64,000 nucleotides of DNA from UBA9926 sp913064795 (GCA_045560765.1 JBJKZD010000013.1:1-64000); one strand, 5' to 3'; shown: positions 53,927 through 63,465, numbered from the stretch's first letter. Translations and numbers: made by a program. Notes: a model not told the origin generated them from the letters alone.

Positions 53927-56900
53927 CTAAGCCCGTTCAATTCCCTCAACCGGAGCATCGAGACCCCCAGGGGCGCCTCGCTTCAACAAAGCACCAACAT
54001 CCTCAAACGCGCAATAGATCGCAGGTACCACCAGCAAGGTGATCACGGTCGCAAACAGCACACCAAAGGCAAGCGAAACCGCCATGGGCACCAAAAACTG
54101 TGCCTGAACACTGGTGTTAAACATGAGCGGCATCAGACCGACAAAGGTCGTCATTGACGTGAGCACGATGGGGCGGCAGCGGGTTACCGCAGCTTCAGCG
54201 ACCGCCTCATGAAGGTCGTACCCCTCTGCACGCAAGCGGTTCACCGTATACGTGAGAATCAAGCTACTGTTTACCACCACACCAGCGGCCGCAATCATCC
54301 CAAGAATCGACATCATGGCGACACCGGAGATTAAATCAAACTGCTTCATGATTTGATGTCCCCAAATCGCGCCGACGTACGCGAAAGGGATAACGCTCAT
54401 GATCATCAAAGGCTGAGCATAAGACTGCAGAGGCACCGCCAACAACGCATAAATGACAAACAGGGCAATCATAAAGGGCAACACCAGACTCACAAGATAC
54501 TCCCCGCTTTGGCGCTGCTCACCCTCAAGACTAAGACTCACCCGCGGATGGTCTTTTAGAACTTGATCAAGATATCCCGCACTCAAATCGGACAAAACTT
54601 CTTCCGCGGTGACCACCGAGCGATCGACGTCAGCAACCACATTGACCACCCTGCGGCTTTCGGTCCGTTTGATACTCGCATATCCCCGGCCTAAGTCCGC
54701 GATGGCAACCGTGTTAAATGGGATCTCGCTACCCTGAGGGGTTCGCACTCGCATTCGATCCAAAGCGGTGACACTTCGACGTTCTGAATCCGTATATCGC
54801 ACCATCACCCGAACGTCGTCTCGCCCCCGCTGAATGCGCTGCGCCTCCTCGCCATAAAATGCTTGGCGAACCTGCAGAGCGAGCTGACTCAAGGACAAGC
54901 CAGCGGCTTCTCCTTCGGGCTTCATCGTCAACTTGAGCTCCTGTTTACCCGACCTAAACGAATCTGTGATATCCAAAACGCCTGGATAACTACTCAATTT
55001 CAGCCTCAGGTCCGCGGCAATTGCGCGAAGCTCATCGACGTCTTCACCCGATAACTGGATATCAATCGCATTTCCAACCGTGAACAGTGAACTGTTGAAC
55101 TTGAGCTCCACGGCCCCTGGGATCGATCCCGCCTGCTCCCGCCAAAGAGCTGCGATCTGCCGGGTATCCAGCGCTCGACTTTGGCTCGGGGTCAGTTGCA
55201 AAGTGACTTCGCCTAAGTGGGCGCCGCCACCCCCGCCTAAGGCTGGCCCGCTTGGGCCACCGCCGCCGCTGCTCGAGGGCTGATTACCCACTGCCGACAA
55301 AATATGAGTGACCGGGGGCGCATCAGGAAACTTTTGGGCCAGAGTTTCAGCCAGGGTCATCGCGCTCTTCTCCAGGTGCATAACGGCCTTCTCAGTCACA
55401 TCAGCGGAAGTTCCAAGCGGCATCGTGAGTTGCGCAATCGCCTGATCAGACGCCAGGGGCGGGAAAAACGAAAAGGGAAGTCGGCCGCTGGCGATAATGC
55501 CTAAACCCGAAAGGAAAAACACAAAGGCTAATGCCAGCGTTGTATAGCGCGCCCGAACTGCCAGCGCGACCAGACTGCGGAATCGCGTCTTGATCAAGTT
55601 TTCAACTGAACTTGAAAAACGCTGCTGGAACTCAGATACGCGGTTTGCCGCCGGTTGAGAGACATTAAACGTGTGCAACAAGAGCACAAAGGATGCAACG
55701 CCGATGGCCATGCCAAAATAGCTGGGCAGATCCCAGGCGAATTCGAGCAAAAAAATGGCAACCACGGGCACCAATAGAAGGTAGACCTCACCCGCAGGCG
55801 TCTTCACCTCTTGATGACCTAAGTGCGCCGGTAAAATCAGTTGAGACTCAATCAAAGAAAAAATCAAACAGCAGATTACGACTGTCGCGATCACCCCGCC
55901 GATCTGACCAGAACTTCCTACCCCTTGCAGCATCGGCACAAAGGCGCAGATGGTGGTTAGCACACCAAAAATCACCGGAACAGTTATTTTTTGGGTGCCG
56001 ACAATGGCGCCACCCAGAAGCGTTTCACTCCGGCGCTGTTCGGAGTGCACGTTTTCTCCAACCACAATGGCATCATCCACCATGATGCCCAGCACCAGGA
56101 TGAAACCAAACAATGAAATACCATCAATCGAGAGTCCCAATTGATTCGTCAGATAGAGCGCTCCTAAGAATGCGACGGGCACGCCGATACTGACCCAAAA
56201 AGCGAGCCGGGGCCTCAAGAACAAGGCCAGCAGGATGAGAACCATCAAGAACCCCTGCCGGGCACTATCGAGCAGCGTGCTCAATCGATCACGTAGGAGT
56301 CGAGAATTATCATTCCATACGGTCAGCACTGCGCCTTCTGGCAGCCGACTGGCGGCAGTCTCCAAGTACGCTTTAACCTCATCGGTGATCTTAAGAATGT
56401 CCTGATCACCGACTCTAGAGACTCGGATAATGGTCGCAGGTCGACCATCGAAACGGAGCGACTGATCGGTATCTTCAAAACCATCAACCACCCTCGCAAC
56501 GTCTCTCAGGAAGACCCGACTGCCATCGGCCCGGCTCAGCAGCAATAAATTTTCGAACTCTTCCCCCCAATAGGCCTGCCCTTTTGTTCTCAGGAGGATT
56601 TCACCCGTATCCGTCTTAATCGCGCCGCCAGGCAGGTCCAGTGATTGACGTCGAATCACCGCAGCCACCTCTGAGAGGGTCAGTCCATTGCGTTGCAGCG
56701 AGGCTTCAGAGACTTCAACTGACACTTCATAAGGACGGACATTGAGCAATTCGACTTGAGTCACGCTCGGTAGAGCCGCTATATCGTCTCGAACACGCTG
56801 ACCCAAAACCTTAAGTGCGCGTTCGTCACTTGGACCTGTAATTGCAATATCCATCACCGTGCGAACGCTGGTAATCAAGTTAATCACGGGCTTTTCAGTT

Positions 56901-57265
56901 TCTAGCGGCAAAGTATCGATCGCGTCGACCCGGTTTTTAACATCGTCCAGCGCTTGGGCTTTGTCAGCGCTCTCGAAGAGTTCCACCGTCACGCTGCAAA
57001 CTCCCTCGTTGGCTCGTGACCGAATTTCTTTGACGCCCTCAACCCCTTCGAGCTCCTCCTCAATCCGGACACAAACCCCCAGCTCGACTTCCTCTGGCGC
57101 GGCGCCAAGGTATAACACTGAAACTGTGATGATCGGTATATCAATATCAGGGAACGATTTTTGCGGCATGCTCACCAAGGCTGATGCGCCCGAGAGAACA
57201 ATGAGAATCAGCATCAAGTTGGCTGCTATTCGATTTTCCGCGAACCAAGCGATCAATGTTTTCAT
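53927..57265 (-). CDS. RND-family efflux pump, inner-membrane transporter (AcrB/HAE1-like)
   Basis: This 1112-residue protein has 12 transmembrane helices in two halves with two large periplasmic loops. Characteristic segments are AENRIAANLMLILIVLSGASALVSMPQKSFPDIDIPIITVSVLYLGAAPEEVE at the N-terminus, and GFILVLGIMVDDAIVVGENVHSE with the paired Asp of the proton relay in helix 4. SLEGEQRQSGEYLVSLVLPFMIALFVIYALLAVPLQS lies in the second half. These pumps export drugs, bile salts or other lipophilic compounds with proton import. A Gly/Ser-rich stretch (SSGGGGPSGPALGGGGG) in the second periplasmic loop is unusual. It starts at the ATG overlapping the MFP stop. An outer-membrane channel gene is not in the window. 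Confidence 0.94.
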   Translation of the reverse strand: MKTLIAWFAENRIAANLMLILIVLSGASALVSMPQKSFPDIDIPIITVSVLYLGAAPEEVELGVCVRIEEELEGVEGVKEIRSRANEGVCSVTVELFESADKAQALDDVKNRVDAIDTLPLETEKPVINLITSVRTVMDIAITGPSDERALKVLGQRVRDDIAALPSVTQVELLNVRPYEVSVEVSEASLQRNGLTLSEVAAVIRRQSLDLPGGAIKTDTGEILLRTKGQAYWGEEFENLLLLSRADGSRVFLRDVARVVDGFEDTDQSLRFDGRPATIIRVSRVGDQDILKITDEVKAYLETAASRLPEGAVLTVWNDNSRLLRDRLSTLLDSARQGFLMVLILLALFLRPRLAFWVSIGVPVAFLGALYLTNQLGLSIDGISLFGFILVLGIMVDDAIVVGENVHSEQRRSETLLGGAIVGTQKITVPVIFGVLTTICAFVPMLQGVGSSGQIGGVIATVVICCLIFSLIESQLILPAHLGHQEVKTPAGEVYLLLVPVVAIFLLEFAWDLPSYFGMAIGVASFVLLLHTFNVSQPAANRVSEFQQRFSSSVENLIKTRFRSLVALAVRARYTTLALAFVFFLSGLGIIASGRLPFSFFPPLASDQAIAQLTMPLGTSADVTEKAVMHLEKSAMTLAETLAQKFPDAPPVTHILSAVGNQPSSSGGGGPSGPALGGGGGAHLGEVTLQLTPSQSRALDTRQIAALWREQAGSIPGAVELKFNSSLFTVGNAIDIQLSGEDVDELRAIAADLRLKLSSYPGVLDITDSFRSGKQELKLTMKPEGEAAGLSLSQLALQVRQAFYGEEAQRIQRGRDDVRVMVRYTDSERRSVTALDRMRVRTPQGSEIPFNTVAIADLGRGYASIKRTESRRVVNVVADVDRSVVTAEEVLSDLSAGYLDQVLKDHPRVSLSLEGEQRQSGEYLVSLVLPFMIALFVIYALLAVPLQSYAQPLMIMSVIPFAYVGAIWGHQIMKQFDLISGVAMMSILGMIAAAGVVVNSSLILTYTVNRLRAEGYDLHEAVAEAAVTRCRPIVLTSMTTFVGLMPLMFNTSVQAQFLVPMAVSLAFGVLFATVITLLVVPAIYCAFEDVGALLKRGAPGGLDAPVEGIERA

Positions 57266-58443
57266 CGAAGGGTCACCATCGATTCAGTGTCTTGAATCCT
57301 AACCCGCATACCGGGCACGGCATCATCCATCGCCGTCAGACAAATCAGGTCACCGTCGGCTAACCCGCCTCCAACGATCACCTGATCCCCTAAACGTCGC
57401 ACAACGCTCACCTGCTTCAGCTCGAGTCGTTGGTCCTGGCCAATCAAAAATACCTGGTCTTCGCCTCGAATTGCTGTCCGAGGCAACATGACGACATTCT
57501 CCAAAGTGCGACCTAGAATTTCTGCTTCGACGAACAATCCTACCGCAAGGGGGGCCTGCCCGGATTGGGGCTCGTAGGGCGCTGTGACTCGAGCAACAAG
57601 ATGAATCATCCGGCTGACCGCATCGATTTCTCCCTCCGAACGCACAATTTCGCCCAACCATCTTTGGGGTTGGCCGGCAAAATTAGCCGTTAAGTTAACC
57701 TGTGCTTGCCCCTCAGTCCCCTTTGATTCGTTGGCCAACGATACATCTAGGTAAGCCAGTTCCTCATCCTGAAGAGGCAGGCGGACCTCCGCAAAATCCG
57801 TCGCGTATAGATTTGCAAGCGCAACGCCGCGACTCACGTACTGGCCCAAGTCAATGTTTTCATTGCGGACTCGGCCCTGATAAGGCGCGATAACCGATGT
57901 CCTTGATAAGTCTCGCTGAGCGGCGGCAGTTTTTGAGCGCGCATCTTGATGAACTGCTCGGGCAATTTGAAGACGTTTAAGAGCATCGTCCTCGATCGCT
58001 TGACTGATGGATTGTCGCTGTTTCAGATCGAGTTGACGTTTGTAATCTTTTTCAGCGAATGCCAACTCCCCCCGCGCACGATTTAAATTAGCATTGGCTT
58101 GATCTAAAGCGATCTGATAATCAACAGGGTCTACCTCAAACAACAACTCACCCGCCTCAAAAAATCCGCCGCTGACCATATTCGGTGAGATCTTAATGAT
58201 TCGTCCCGATACTTCCGAGACCAAGCTCGTTTCGCTGCGTGGAGCGATCGTCCCATACGTCATCGCGGTCATTTGAATAGGACCCAGAGCGACCTCCAAG
58301 CTTTGAACCAGAGGAATGACAGGCGCTGGGGCCTTCGAATCCAGCGAAGGGCCTGTCGCAAGCAGCCCAGCAAACAATACAAAGCCCAGGCCAGCAACAA
58401 TGACAGGAAATACAACACTCTTTACTTGCTGAAATCTGTTCAC
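57262..58443 (-). CDS. RND efflux pump periplasmic adaptor (membrane fusion protein)
   Basis: This 393-residue protein has an N-terminal hydrophobic anchor (VVFPVIVAGLGFVLFAGLLATG), a beta-barrel/lipoyl arrangement with ALGPIQMTAMTYGTIAPRSETSLVSEVSGRI, and a coiled-coil hairpin built from ALDQANANLNRARGELAFAEKDYKRQLDLKQRQSIS and LKRLQIARAVHQDARSKTAAAQRDL. The second lipoyl half TSVIAPYQGRVRNENIDLGQYVSRG follows. It links the RND pump to an outer-membrane channel. It begins with a GTG that overlaps the tetR stop (GTGA) and its stop overlaps the RND ATG (ATGA), so the operon is tightly coupled. Confidence 0.93.
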   Translation of the reverse strand: MNRFQQVKSVVFPVIVAGLGFVLFAGLLATGPSLDSKAPAPVIPLVQSLEVALGPIQMTAMTYGTIAPRSETSLVSEVSGRIIKISPNMVSGGFFEAGELLFEVDPVDYQIALDQANANLNRARGELAFAEKDYKRQLDLKQRQSISQAIEDDALKRLQIARAVHQDARSKTAAAQRDLSRTSVIAPYQGRVRNENIDLGQYVSRGVALANLYATDFAEVRLPLQDEELAYLDVSLANESKGTEGQAQVNLTANFAGQPQRWLGEIVRSEGEIDAVSRMIHLVARVTAPYEPQSGQAPLAVGLFVEAEILGRTLENVVMLPRTAIRGEDQVFLIGQDQRLELKQVSVVRRLGDQVIVGGGLADGDLICLTAMDDAVPGMRVRIQDTESMVTLR

Positions 58444-59093
58444 GAAACCTCCTTCGAAGATTCAGTCACGTCTGGCGATACTTCCATCCCTTGAACGCAG
58501 AACGACAGCAACTGTTTAAAGATTTGTCCTTGATGGCGCTCAGGGGCGAGCAGTGCTGCATTCTTGTTGAGCAGCGTAAATGACGTCGCACCCACAACAA
58601 ACGAAAGCTTTCGGGTCAAACTCTCCCTTGACGCATCCGGTATTCGTTTCTCCAATGCTGATACAAAAGCATTCGCGACATCCCGAAAGGTTTCCTCGAT
58701 GACAGGCCCTACGACTGCGGTCGGCTCGGCCATCAAACGCCCCATCAACAGTCTGACTGGACCGTCGGGTTCCGTCTCAAAAAGCGGCCACAAAAAGGCG
58801 TACAGAATATCCTCCACCGTATGGGAAGGATTGGCTAACACAACATCGAGTTGGGTCATTCGAGCCGCGTTCATTGGCGCCAACCGCCACTGCACAACAG
58901 CCTCCAAGACTCCGTGCTTTGATCCGAAATGATAACTTGCGGACGCAATATTCACTTGCGCACTCTCGGCGACCGCCCGCGCAGACATGCCCGCATAGCC
59001 TCGCTCGATCAGAAGTCTTTCTGCCGCACAGAGCAATCTACCCCGGGTGTCGGCTCCGGCCTTGCTTTCAGCGGTAAGCTTTTCTGACATCAT
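58440..59093 (-). CDS. TetR-family transcriptional regulator
   Basis: This 217-residue protein has an N-terminal helix-turn-helix DNA-binding domain (RLLCAAERLLIERGYAGMSARAVAESAQVNIASASYHFGSKHGVLEAVVQWRL) and an all-helical C-terminal ligand domain of the usual TetR/AcrR size, with low similarity outside the HTH. The frame could be opened at 59249, but the added residues run through the operator-like inverted repeats. The ATG at 59093 (preceded by GAGG) is therefore the likely start. It leads the operon tetR-MFP-RND-esterase and very likely represses it, and itself, until a ligand binds. Confidence 0.88.
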   Translation of the reverse strand: MMSEKLTAESKAGADTRGRLLCAAERLLIERGYAGMSARAVAESAQVNIASASYHFGSKHGVLEAVVQWRLAPMNAARMTQLDVVLANPSHTVEDILYAFLWPLFETEPDGPVRLLMGRLMAEPTAVVGPVIEETFRDVANAFVSALEKRIPDASRESLTRKLSFVVGATSFTLLNKNAALLAPERHQGQIFKQLLSFCVQGMEVSPDVTESSKEVS

Positions 59094-59163
59094 TCGGGTC
59101 CTCAAAACATCAAGGTCACGCTCAAGCGCTTGCGAGATCTGAACGTTAATCAGAATAACAGAC

Positions 59164-59192
59164 TTAAACGGGCGTTTAAAACGACTGTTTAA
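59164..59192. promoter_or_regulatory. Tandem operator-like inverted repeats upstream of tetR (two overlapping sites)
   Basis: TTAAACGGGCGTTTAA at 59164-59179 is a perfect 7-bp-arm inverted repeat with a 2-base centre. Overlapping it by a few bases at 59177-59192 is TAAAACGACTGTTTAA, a weaker copy of the same AAACG-NN-(C/T)GTTT core. They lie 70-100 bases upstream of the tetR ATG. Position and symmetry fit TetR operators that control the efflux operon. Confidence 0.6.
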
Positions 59193-59254
59193 ACCCGCCG
59201 CTCCTAACCCTTGTTTCACACAATCATTCTGAACAAAAGTTTTAAACAAAGGTT

Positions 59255-59270
59255 TGAAACGTTCGTTTGA
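59255..59270. promoter_or_regulatory. Third operator-like inverted repeat upstream of tetR
   Basis: TGAAACGTTCGTTTGA has 7-bp arms with one mismatch and the same AAACG-NN-CGTTT core as the pair at 59164-59192. It is 160-175 bases upstream of the tetR ATG. Confidence 0.5.
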
Positions 59271-59374
59271 TTTCCATTAAGGTCTACGCGAAGACAACTG
59301 AATCAGATCTATAAGTCATCACTATGACTGAGCATCAAGCCGCATGAAGCACCTTATTAAGACGGTAAGCCCGT

Positions 59375-59794
59375 TTAATATTCTGTGATAACCAGCTCCG
59401 CAGGTCCCACCCCTGGCACCCAGACCCAGGCGTTCTGCTCGAAGGTTCGAGCCCATTCCATCGCGGTTTTTCGATCGAGGTCAAAAATCAAGTAACTATC
59501 CTCTGCCCAGGTACCATCGGAGCTCTCTCCCCGCCCAACAAAGTAGTTCAATCGCTCGGTTTCAATCAGCGCCAATAGTCGCATCTGACGATCAAGATTT
59601 TCATCCGCCGACAGGACTTCACTCTTAGGATTCCAGGCCGTCAAGAAACAGGCCGATTCTGCACCGAAACTGAGCAGCAGCAAGGACAGCCCTTGATGCT
59701 CCACGCCAATTTGAAAAACAATCGGCGGATCGTCGAGGACAACATACTCAGCTGTTTGATAGGCGCCCAATAACGCGGGATCGACAGTGGACAT
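59375..59794 (-). CDS. DUF3293 family protein
   Basis: This 139-residue protein has the DUF3293 pattern: ESACFLTAWNPKSEVLSADENLDRQMRLLALIE, then a Trp-rich GTWAEDSYLIFDLDRKTAMEWARTFEQNAWVWVPGVG. The family is widespread in proteobacteria and its function is unknown. The ATG at 59794 follows GAGGT. It is divergent from the diguanylate cyclase gene with about 110 bases between. Confidence 0.85.
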   Translation of the reverse strand: MSTVDPALLGAYQTAEYVVLDDPPIVFQIGVEHQGLSLLLLSFGAESACFLTAWNPKSEVLSADENLDRQMRLLALIETERLNYFVGRGESSDGTWAEDSYLIFDLDRKTAMEWARTFEQNAWVWVPGVGPAELVITEY

Positions 59795-59904
59795 TGTTCT
59801 ACCTCGATTAACGATCTGTTAACATCAGTATCCTGTCTCGTTCTATCTCGGTCAAACGCGAATCGAATCGTCCACTTCACTGTCAGAGTCCCATTAAAGC
59901 CGCC

Positions 59905-60792
59905 GTGTTCGACCCTCACCCTGAAATGCAAATCAAATTCGCGCGTCGCGATCGCGCCTTTATGCTGGTCTGCCTCAACCTCATTTTGACGGTGAGCTTA
60001 ATGGCGCACTTGCATGCAATTAGTCCCCACTATCATTTTGACTTGCGTGAAATCAGCTTCGAGATCGCTTCTTTTGTTTCTGTGCTGATCATGTTTATTG
60101 CTGCGACCCTGATTAAAGTGACCCTGGCTGAACGGCGGATGGTTCTGACCGGCTTATTTGCACTCCAAACAGGCAACCTGCTTGATGCAGCTAATGGCAT
60201 TTTTTATAGCGCCCAGACTCACTGGTGGCTCATCGGCGATGTTCTCACCTTTTTAGGTGAAATCATTCTAGCCCTCGTAGTCTTTCAGTTTGTCCGTCTG
60301 ACCAACAATCTCACCAATCGAGATCCCCTGACCGGTCTTTATAATCGCAGTTTTCACATGCGCGCCCTGGCCCAGCTCCTCAAAACCAGCCATAGCAAAA
60401 AAGAACCGCTCACGGTAATCGCTGTGGACATCGATCACTTCAAACACGTCAACGATGTCTACGGCCATGCGTTTGGAGATCTTGCCCTCCAGACCTTGGC
60501 TAAGCAGGTCCTGTCTTTTGATCAACAGGCCCGGCTGATCAGTCGGACAGGGGGTGAGGAATTTGAAATTGTCGCTGACGGGCTTGATGAACTCGCCGCA
60601 GTTGCCTTGGCAGAGAAAATTCGCACTGTTATTGCAGAAATCGATCTTGGTGAGGATCGTCGCCTTACCGCAAGCTTAGGTGTCTCCCTGAGTCACGTCG
60701 GCGAGGCATTGGCATCCCTTCGACAACGCGCCGATGGCGCGGCTTATAAGGCAAAAAACACGGGTCGAAACAGGGTCTGTGTCGCAGACTAA
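59905..60792 (+). CDS. Diguanylate cyclase (GGDEF domain) with a membrane-integral N-terminus
   Basis: This 295-residue protein has about four hydrophobic helices in its first half (e.g. LVCLNLILTVSLMAHLHAI, SFVSVLIMFIAATLIKV), forming a membrane sensor domain of the 7TM/4TM-like type. The GGDEF domain follows: RDPLTGLYNRSFHMRALAQLL, ITVIAVDIDHFKHVNDVYGHAFGD, SRTGGEEFEIV as the catalytic motif, and ASLGVSLS. It would make cyclic di-GMP from GTP. The inhibitory I-site RxxD before the motif is replaced by QQAR, so product inhibition is probably absent. The start is a GTG (59905) or the in-frame ATG at 59926. Confidence 0.93.
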   Translation: MFDPHPEMQIKFARRDRAFMLVCLNLILTVSLMAHLHAISPHYHFDLREISFEIASFVSVLIMFIAATLIKVTLAERRMVLTGLFALQTGNLLDAANGIFYSAQTHWWLIGDVLTFLGEIILALVVFQFVRLTNNLTNRDPLTGLYNRSFHMRALAQLLKTSHSKKEPLTVIAVDIDHFKHVNDVYGHAFGDLALQTLAKQVLSFDQQARLISRTGGEEFEIVADGLDELAAVALAEKIRTVIAEIDLGEDRRLTASLGVSLSHVGEALASLRQRADGAAYKAKNTGRNRVCVAD

Positions 60793-60835
60793 AGGGCCTC
60801 AAGGACTTTGAGCAGCGCCTAGCGGTTTTTTTGCT

Positions 60836-62380
60836 TTACAGCTCGTGACGCCGGGCCCTGAGGGATTTGGCTGCGGCGGTAATGGCGACCCGCTCATCGG
60901 CATCAATCCGCTCGTAATTTTTAATCATCATTCGCATGCGTGGGTTTTTTGCAAACCGAGCGCTGTTGCGATCTAAAAAATCCCAATACAGCACATTAAA
61001 AGGACAGGCGCTATCCCCTACTCGCGCACTCACCTTATAGGCACACCCTCGGCAATGATCGCTCATTCGCTCGATATAGCGGCCAGAGCTAATATAAGGC
61101 TTTGATCCCACCAGCCCCCCATCAGCATGCTGACTCATCCCGCGTGTATTAGGCATTTCCACCCATTCAATGGCATCGATATACATTCCCAAATACCAAG
61201 CATCGACCTGATCAGGGTGGACCCCCAGAAGCAGCGCAAAGTTTCCAGTGACCATTAAACGCTGGATATGATGCGCATAGGCAAACTCCAAGGATTGACC
61301 GATCGCCTGTTGCATACAAGCCATCTTGGTCTGACCATCCCAGTAAAAATGCGGCAGCTCTCCTTGCGCTTCGAGTTCATTGCGATCCGCGTATTCCGGC
61401 ATATTGGCCCAATAAATACCGCGGATAAACTCTCTCCATCCCAGGATCTGACGCACGAACCCTTCAACTGCCGCCAGACCAATTTCATCAGGTCGCTCGT
61501 TATAGGCCCTGATGGCCGCATCGCAGACTTCTTGAGGGCTGAGCATTTTGGTATTGAGCGCAAATGACACTCTCGCATGAAATAAAGACCAGCCTCTATG
61601 CGTCATTGCATCCTGGTAGGGCCCAAAAAAAGGTAACATCCGCAGACAAAAATCTGTTAACAAGCTCAAGGCTTGCGCTCGATTGACCGGCCACCCGAGT
61701 GGCCCGTCAAGCGCCCCAAGGGTCTCAACCCCATGCCTTTTCAGTCGATTGACAGCGTCTTCGGCGTCATTGCAAAACATCAAGGGCTCAGGAATTTCGA
61801 TCCCTTTTGGCAAACGCTTACGGTTCTCTGCATCAAAATTCCATTGACCGCCTAAGGGCCCTCCCTCTTCCATCAGAACATCAAAACGCTCCCGCATCTT
61901 GCGATAAAAATGCTCTAGCCGATGCGCCTTACCAGAATGAAAATAGTCCCCCAGTGCCTCATCACTCAAGAAGAAATGTTCTGTGGAAAAATCTCGGGCA
62001 ATCACCCCGCTCTGCGCTACCCAGTCGGAGAGCTGTTTCCGCAATCGATACTCATCAGGTCTCTGGTACTCGAAGTGACTGATTCCCCCACGGCGCATCA
62101 CATCCACTAGGAATTCTGGAAGGGATTCAAAACCGGCGGTCTCATCGAGTGTCGCGTAATGCACCTCATGACCCTGGGCCGCCAAATCCTTCGCAAAAGC
62201 CTCCATAGCGAGGAAAAATCCAGCCGTTTTTTGGATGTGATGTCGAACATAGGTCTGTTCCTGCATCAGCTCCGCGATCAAATAGACGACGTTGCTGCGA
62301 ACCTGGTCGAACCAGCTATGTGACGCATTCAATTGATCGCCCAGAATTAAGCGCAATACCTTTGTTGGCTGATCACTCAT
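60836..62380 (-). CDS. Fe-S bacterial cryptochrome/photolyase ((6-4) photolyase-related, FeS-BCP)
   Basis: This 514-residue protein starts MSDQPTKVLRLILGDQLNASHSWFDQV, the N-terminal alpha/beta pigment-binding domain of the DNA photolyase-related family. The C-terminal region has WREFIRGIYWANMPEY, the Cys residue in KMACMQQ, and the late Cys cluster DHCRGCAYKVSARVGDSACPFN. Together these supply the four ligands of the 4Fe-4S cluster that defines FeS-BCP (PhrB) enzymes. They repair (6-4) photoproducts in light, with FAD and a second chromophore. The start at 62380 is chosen by homology; upstream ATG and other codons (up to 62449) are in frame. Confidence 0.92.
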   Translation of the reverse strand: MSDQPTKVLRLILGDQLNASHSWFDQVRSNVVYLIAELMQEQTYVRHHIQKTAGFFLAMEAFAKDLAAQGHEVHYATLDETAGFESLPEFLVDVMRRGGISHFEYQRPDEYRLRKQLSDWVAQSGVIARDFSTEHFFLSDEALGDYFHSGKAHRLEHFYRKMRERFDVLMEEGGPLGGQWNFDAENRKRLPKGIEIPEPLMFCNDAEDAVNRLKRHGVETLGALDGPLGWPVNRAQALSLLTDFCLRMLPFFGPYQDAMTHRGWSLFHARVSFALNTKMLSPQEVCDAAIRAYNERPDEIGLAAVEGFVRQILGWREFIRGIYWANMPEYADRNELEAQGELPHFYWDGQTKMACMQQAIGQSLEFAYAHHIQRLMVTGNFALLLGVHPDQVDAWYLGMYIDAIEWVEMPNTRGMSQHADGGLVGSKPYISSGRYIERMSDHCRGCAYKVSARVGDSACPFNVLYWDFLDRNSARFAKNPRMRMMIKNYERIDADERVAITAAAKSLRARRHEL

Positions 62381-62517
62381 TGAAGGTCTGATCCCCATTC
62401 GTCGATCGGTAACCCTGCCTGAGCCAAACCGGCCAGACGGACGTTGCACTGTCTACTCTCCCCCGCTGCCCGAAGCCATCGATTGAATTTTTACTCCGTT
62501 TCACCGGGCATCACCAG

Positions 62518-63303
62518 TCACCCAGAACTGCCTAAATTGACCACTGCTTTCGATTTCAAGGAGGGATAATGCGCCGGTTGGTAGGTAGCAATCAGCGCTC
62601 GCCGCCGGAGTGGGGAGGTGTTTTGCGTCGATCCATGGACGATCAAGGGGTCAAAAAACAGCAGGGCACCCGCGGGCATAGAAAATTCGATGCTTTGTTT
62701 CAAATCGATGGCATCAGGATGCGTAAAGAAACCCTCTAATTGGGAGCCGTCATTGCGTGCGGGCAGGATACCCCTTCGGTGGCTCCCGGATATCACCCGA
62801 AAACAACCGCTGTCTGGACCAACATCATCGAGTGCAATCATCACATTTGGCAGCTTTTGAAGATCGATTGCATCGTGAATCCAGTAGGGCGCGTCTTGAT
62901 GCCAGCCAAAGGCTGAGCCCCCAGGTCTTTTGAAATTGATTTTATTCGTCCAAACTGAGAGCCCCTCACAACCGATCAAGTCACGCACCGGATCGAGTAT
63001 CCTGTCATCATTAATCAGTTCAAAGAGTTCATGAGCTAAAGAATGCACAGGTTCGAGCACCCTAAGATGCGCATCCATCGGCGCAGGTTCAAACTGGAGG
63101 GTATGAGCGCCATAATCAATAAACCGTCGATCTTCGATCCAGTATTCACGGCCGCTTTTGGCCGCATTCACTATCGACGTCTCTACGTGATCTATGACCT
63201 CGTTGACTGCAGCGACCTGGCTCTGCGAGAAAACCGATTCCCGAAGAAGATAACCCCGGGTGCTGTAGGACGTTTTTTCGGCTGTCGTCAACGCCCAAGT
63301 CAT
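62518..63303 (-). CDS. Phytanoyl-CoA dioxygenase (PhyH) family protein
   Basis: This 261-residue Fe(II)/2-oxoglutarate dioxygenase has the ligand His-x-Asp in GWHQDAPYW, the second His in VHGSTQNTS, and the 2-oxoglutarate-binding Arg near NTSPLRRRALIATYQPAHY. A Leu/Arg-rich start EKTSYSTRGYLLRESVFS precedes it. The family hydroxylates phytanoyl-CoA or related branched acids and natural-product intermediates. The substrate is unknown; the window's other acyl catabolism genes are compatible with a branched lipid substrate. The ATG at 63303 follows AGGAG. Confidence 0.9.
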   Translation of the reverse strand: MTWALTTAEKTSYSTRGYLLRESVFSQSQVAAVNEVIDHVETSIVNAAKSGREYWIEDRRFIDYGAHTLQFEPAPMDAHLRVLEPVHSLAHELFELINDDRILDPVRDLIGCEGLSVWTNKINFKRPGGSAFGWHQDAPYWIHDAIDLQKLPNVMIALDDVGPDSGCFRVISGSHRRGILPARNDGSQLEGFFTHPDAIDLKQSIEFSMPAGALLFFDPLIVHGSTQNTSPLRRRALIATYQPAHYPSLKSKAVVNLGSSG

Positions 63304-63465
63304 TTAATCTACTCCTGCGAACTTAGATCCTTCTACGCACGCTCTACTCGGTTCGACTTCAATCATTGACCTGTCTTATTCATTGCATTATCCAAAACAC
63401 AGCCTGGCTGTTTTTCTTCGATGGCAGCTTCAAAGATTGCCTTGATCGCAACTTTGATCTTGGCC

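Noticed and set aside
60795..60835. GC-rich segment followed by a T7 run between the diguanylate cyclase and photolyase genes
   Set aside because: The paired arms are only three bases (CGC/GCG), which is too weak to call a terminator.
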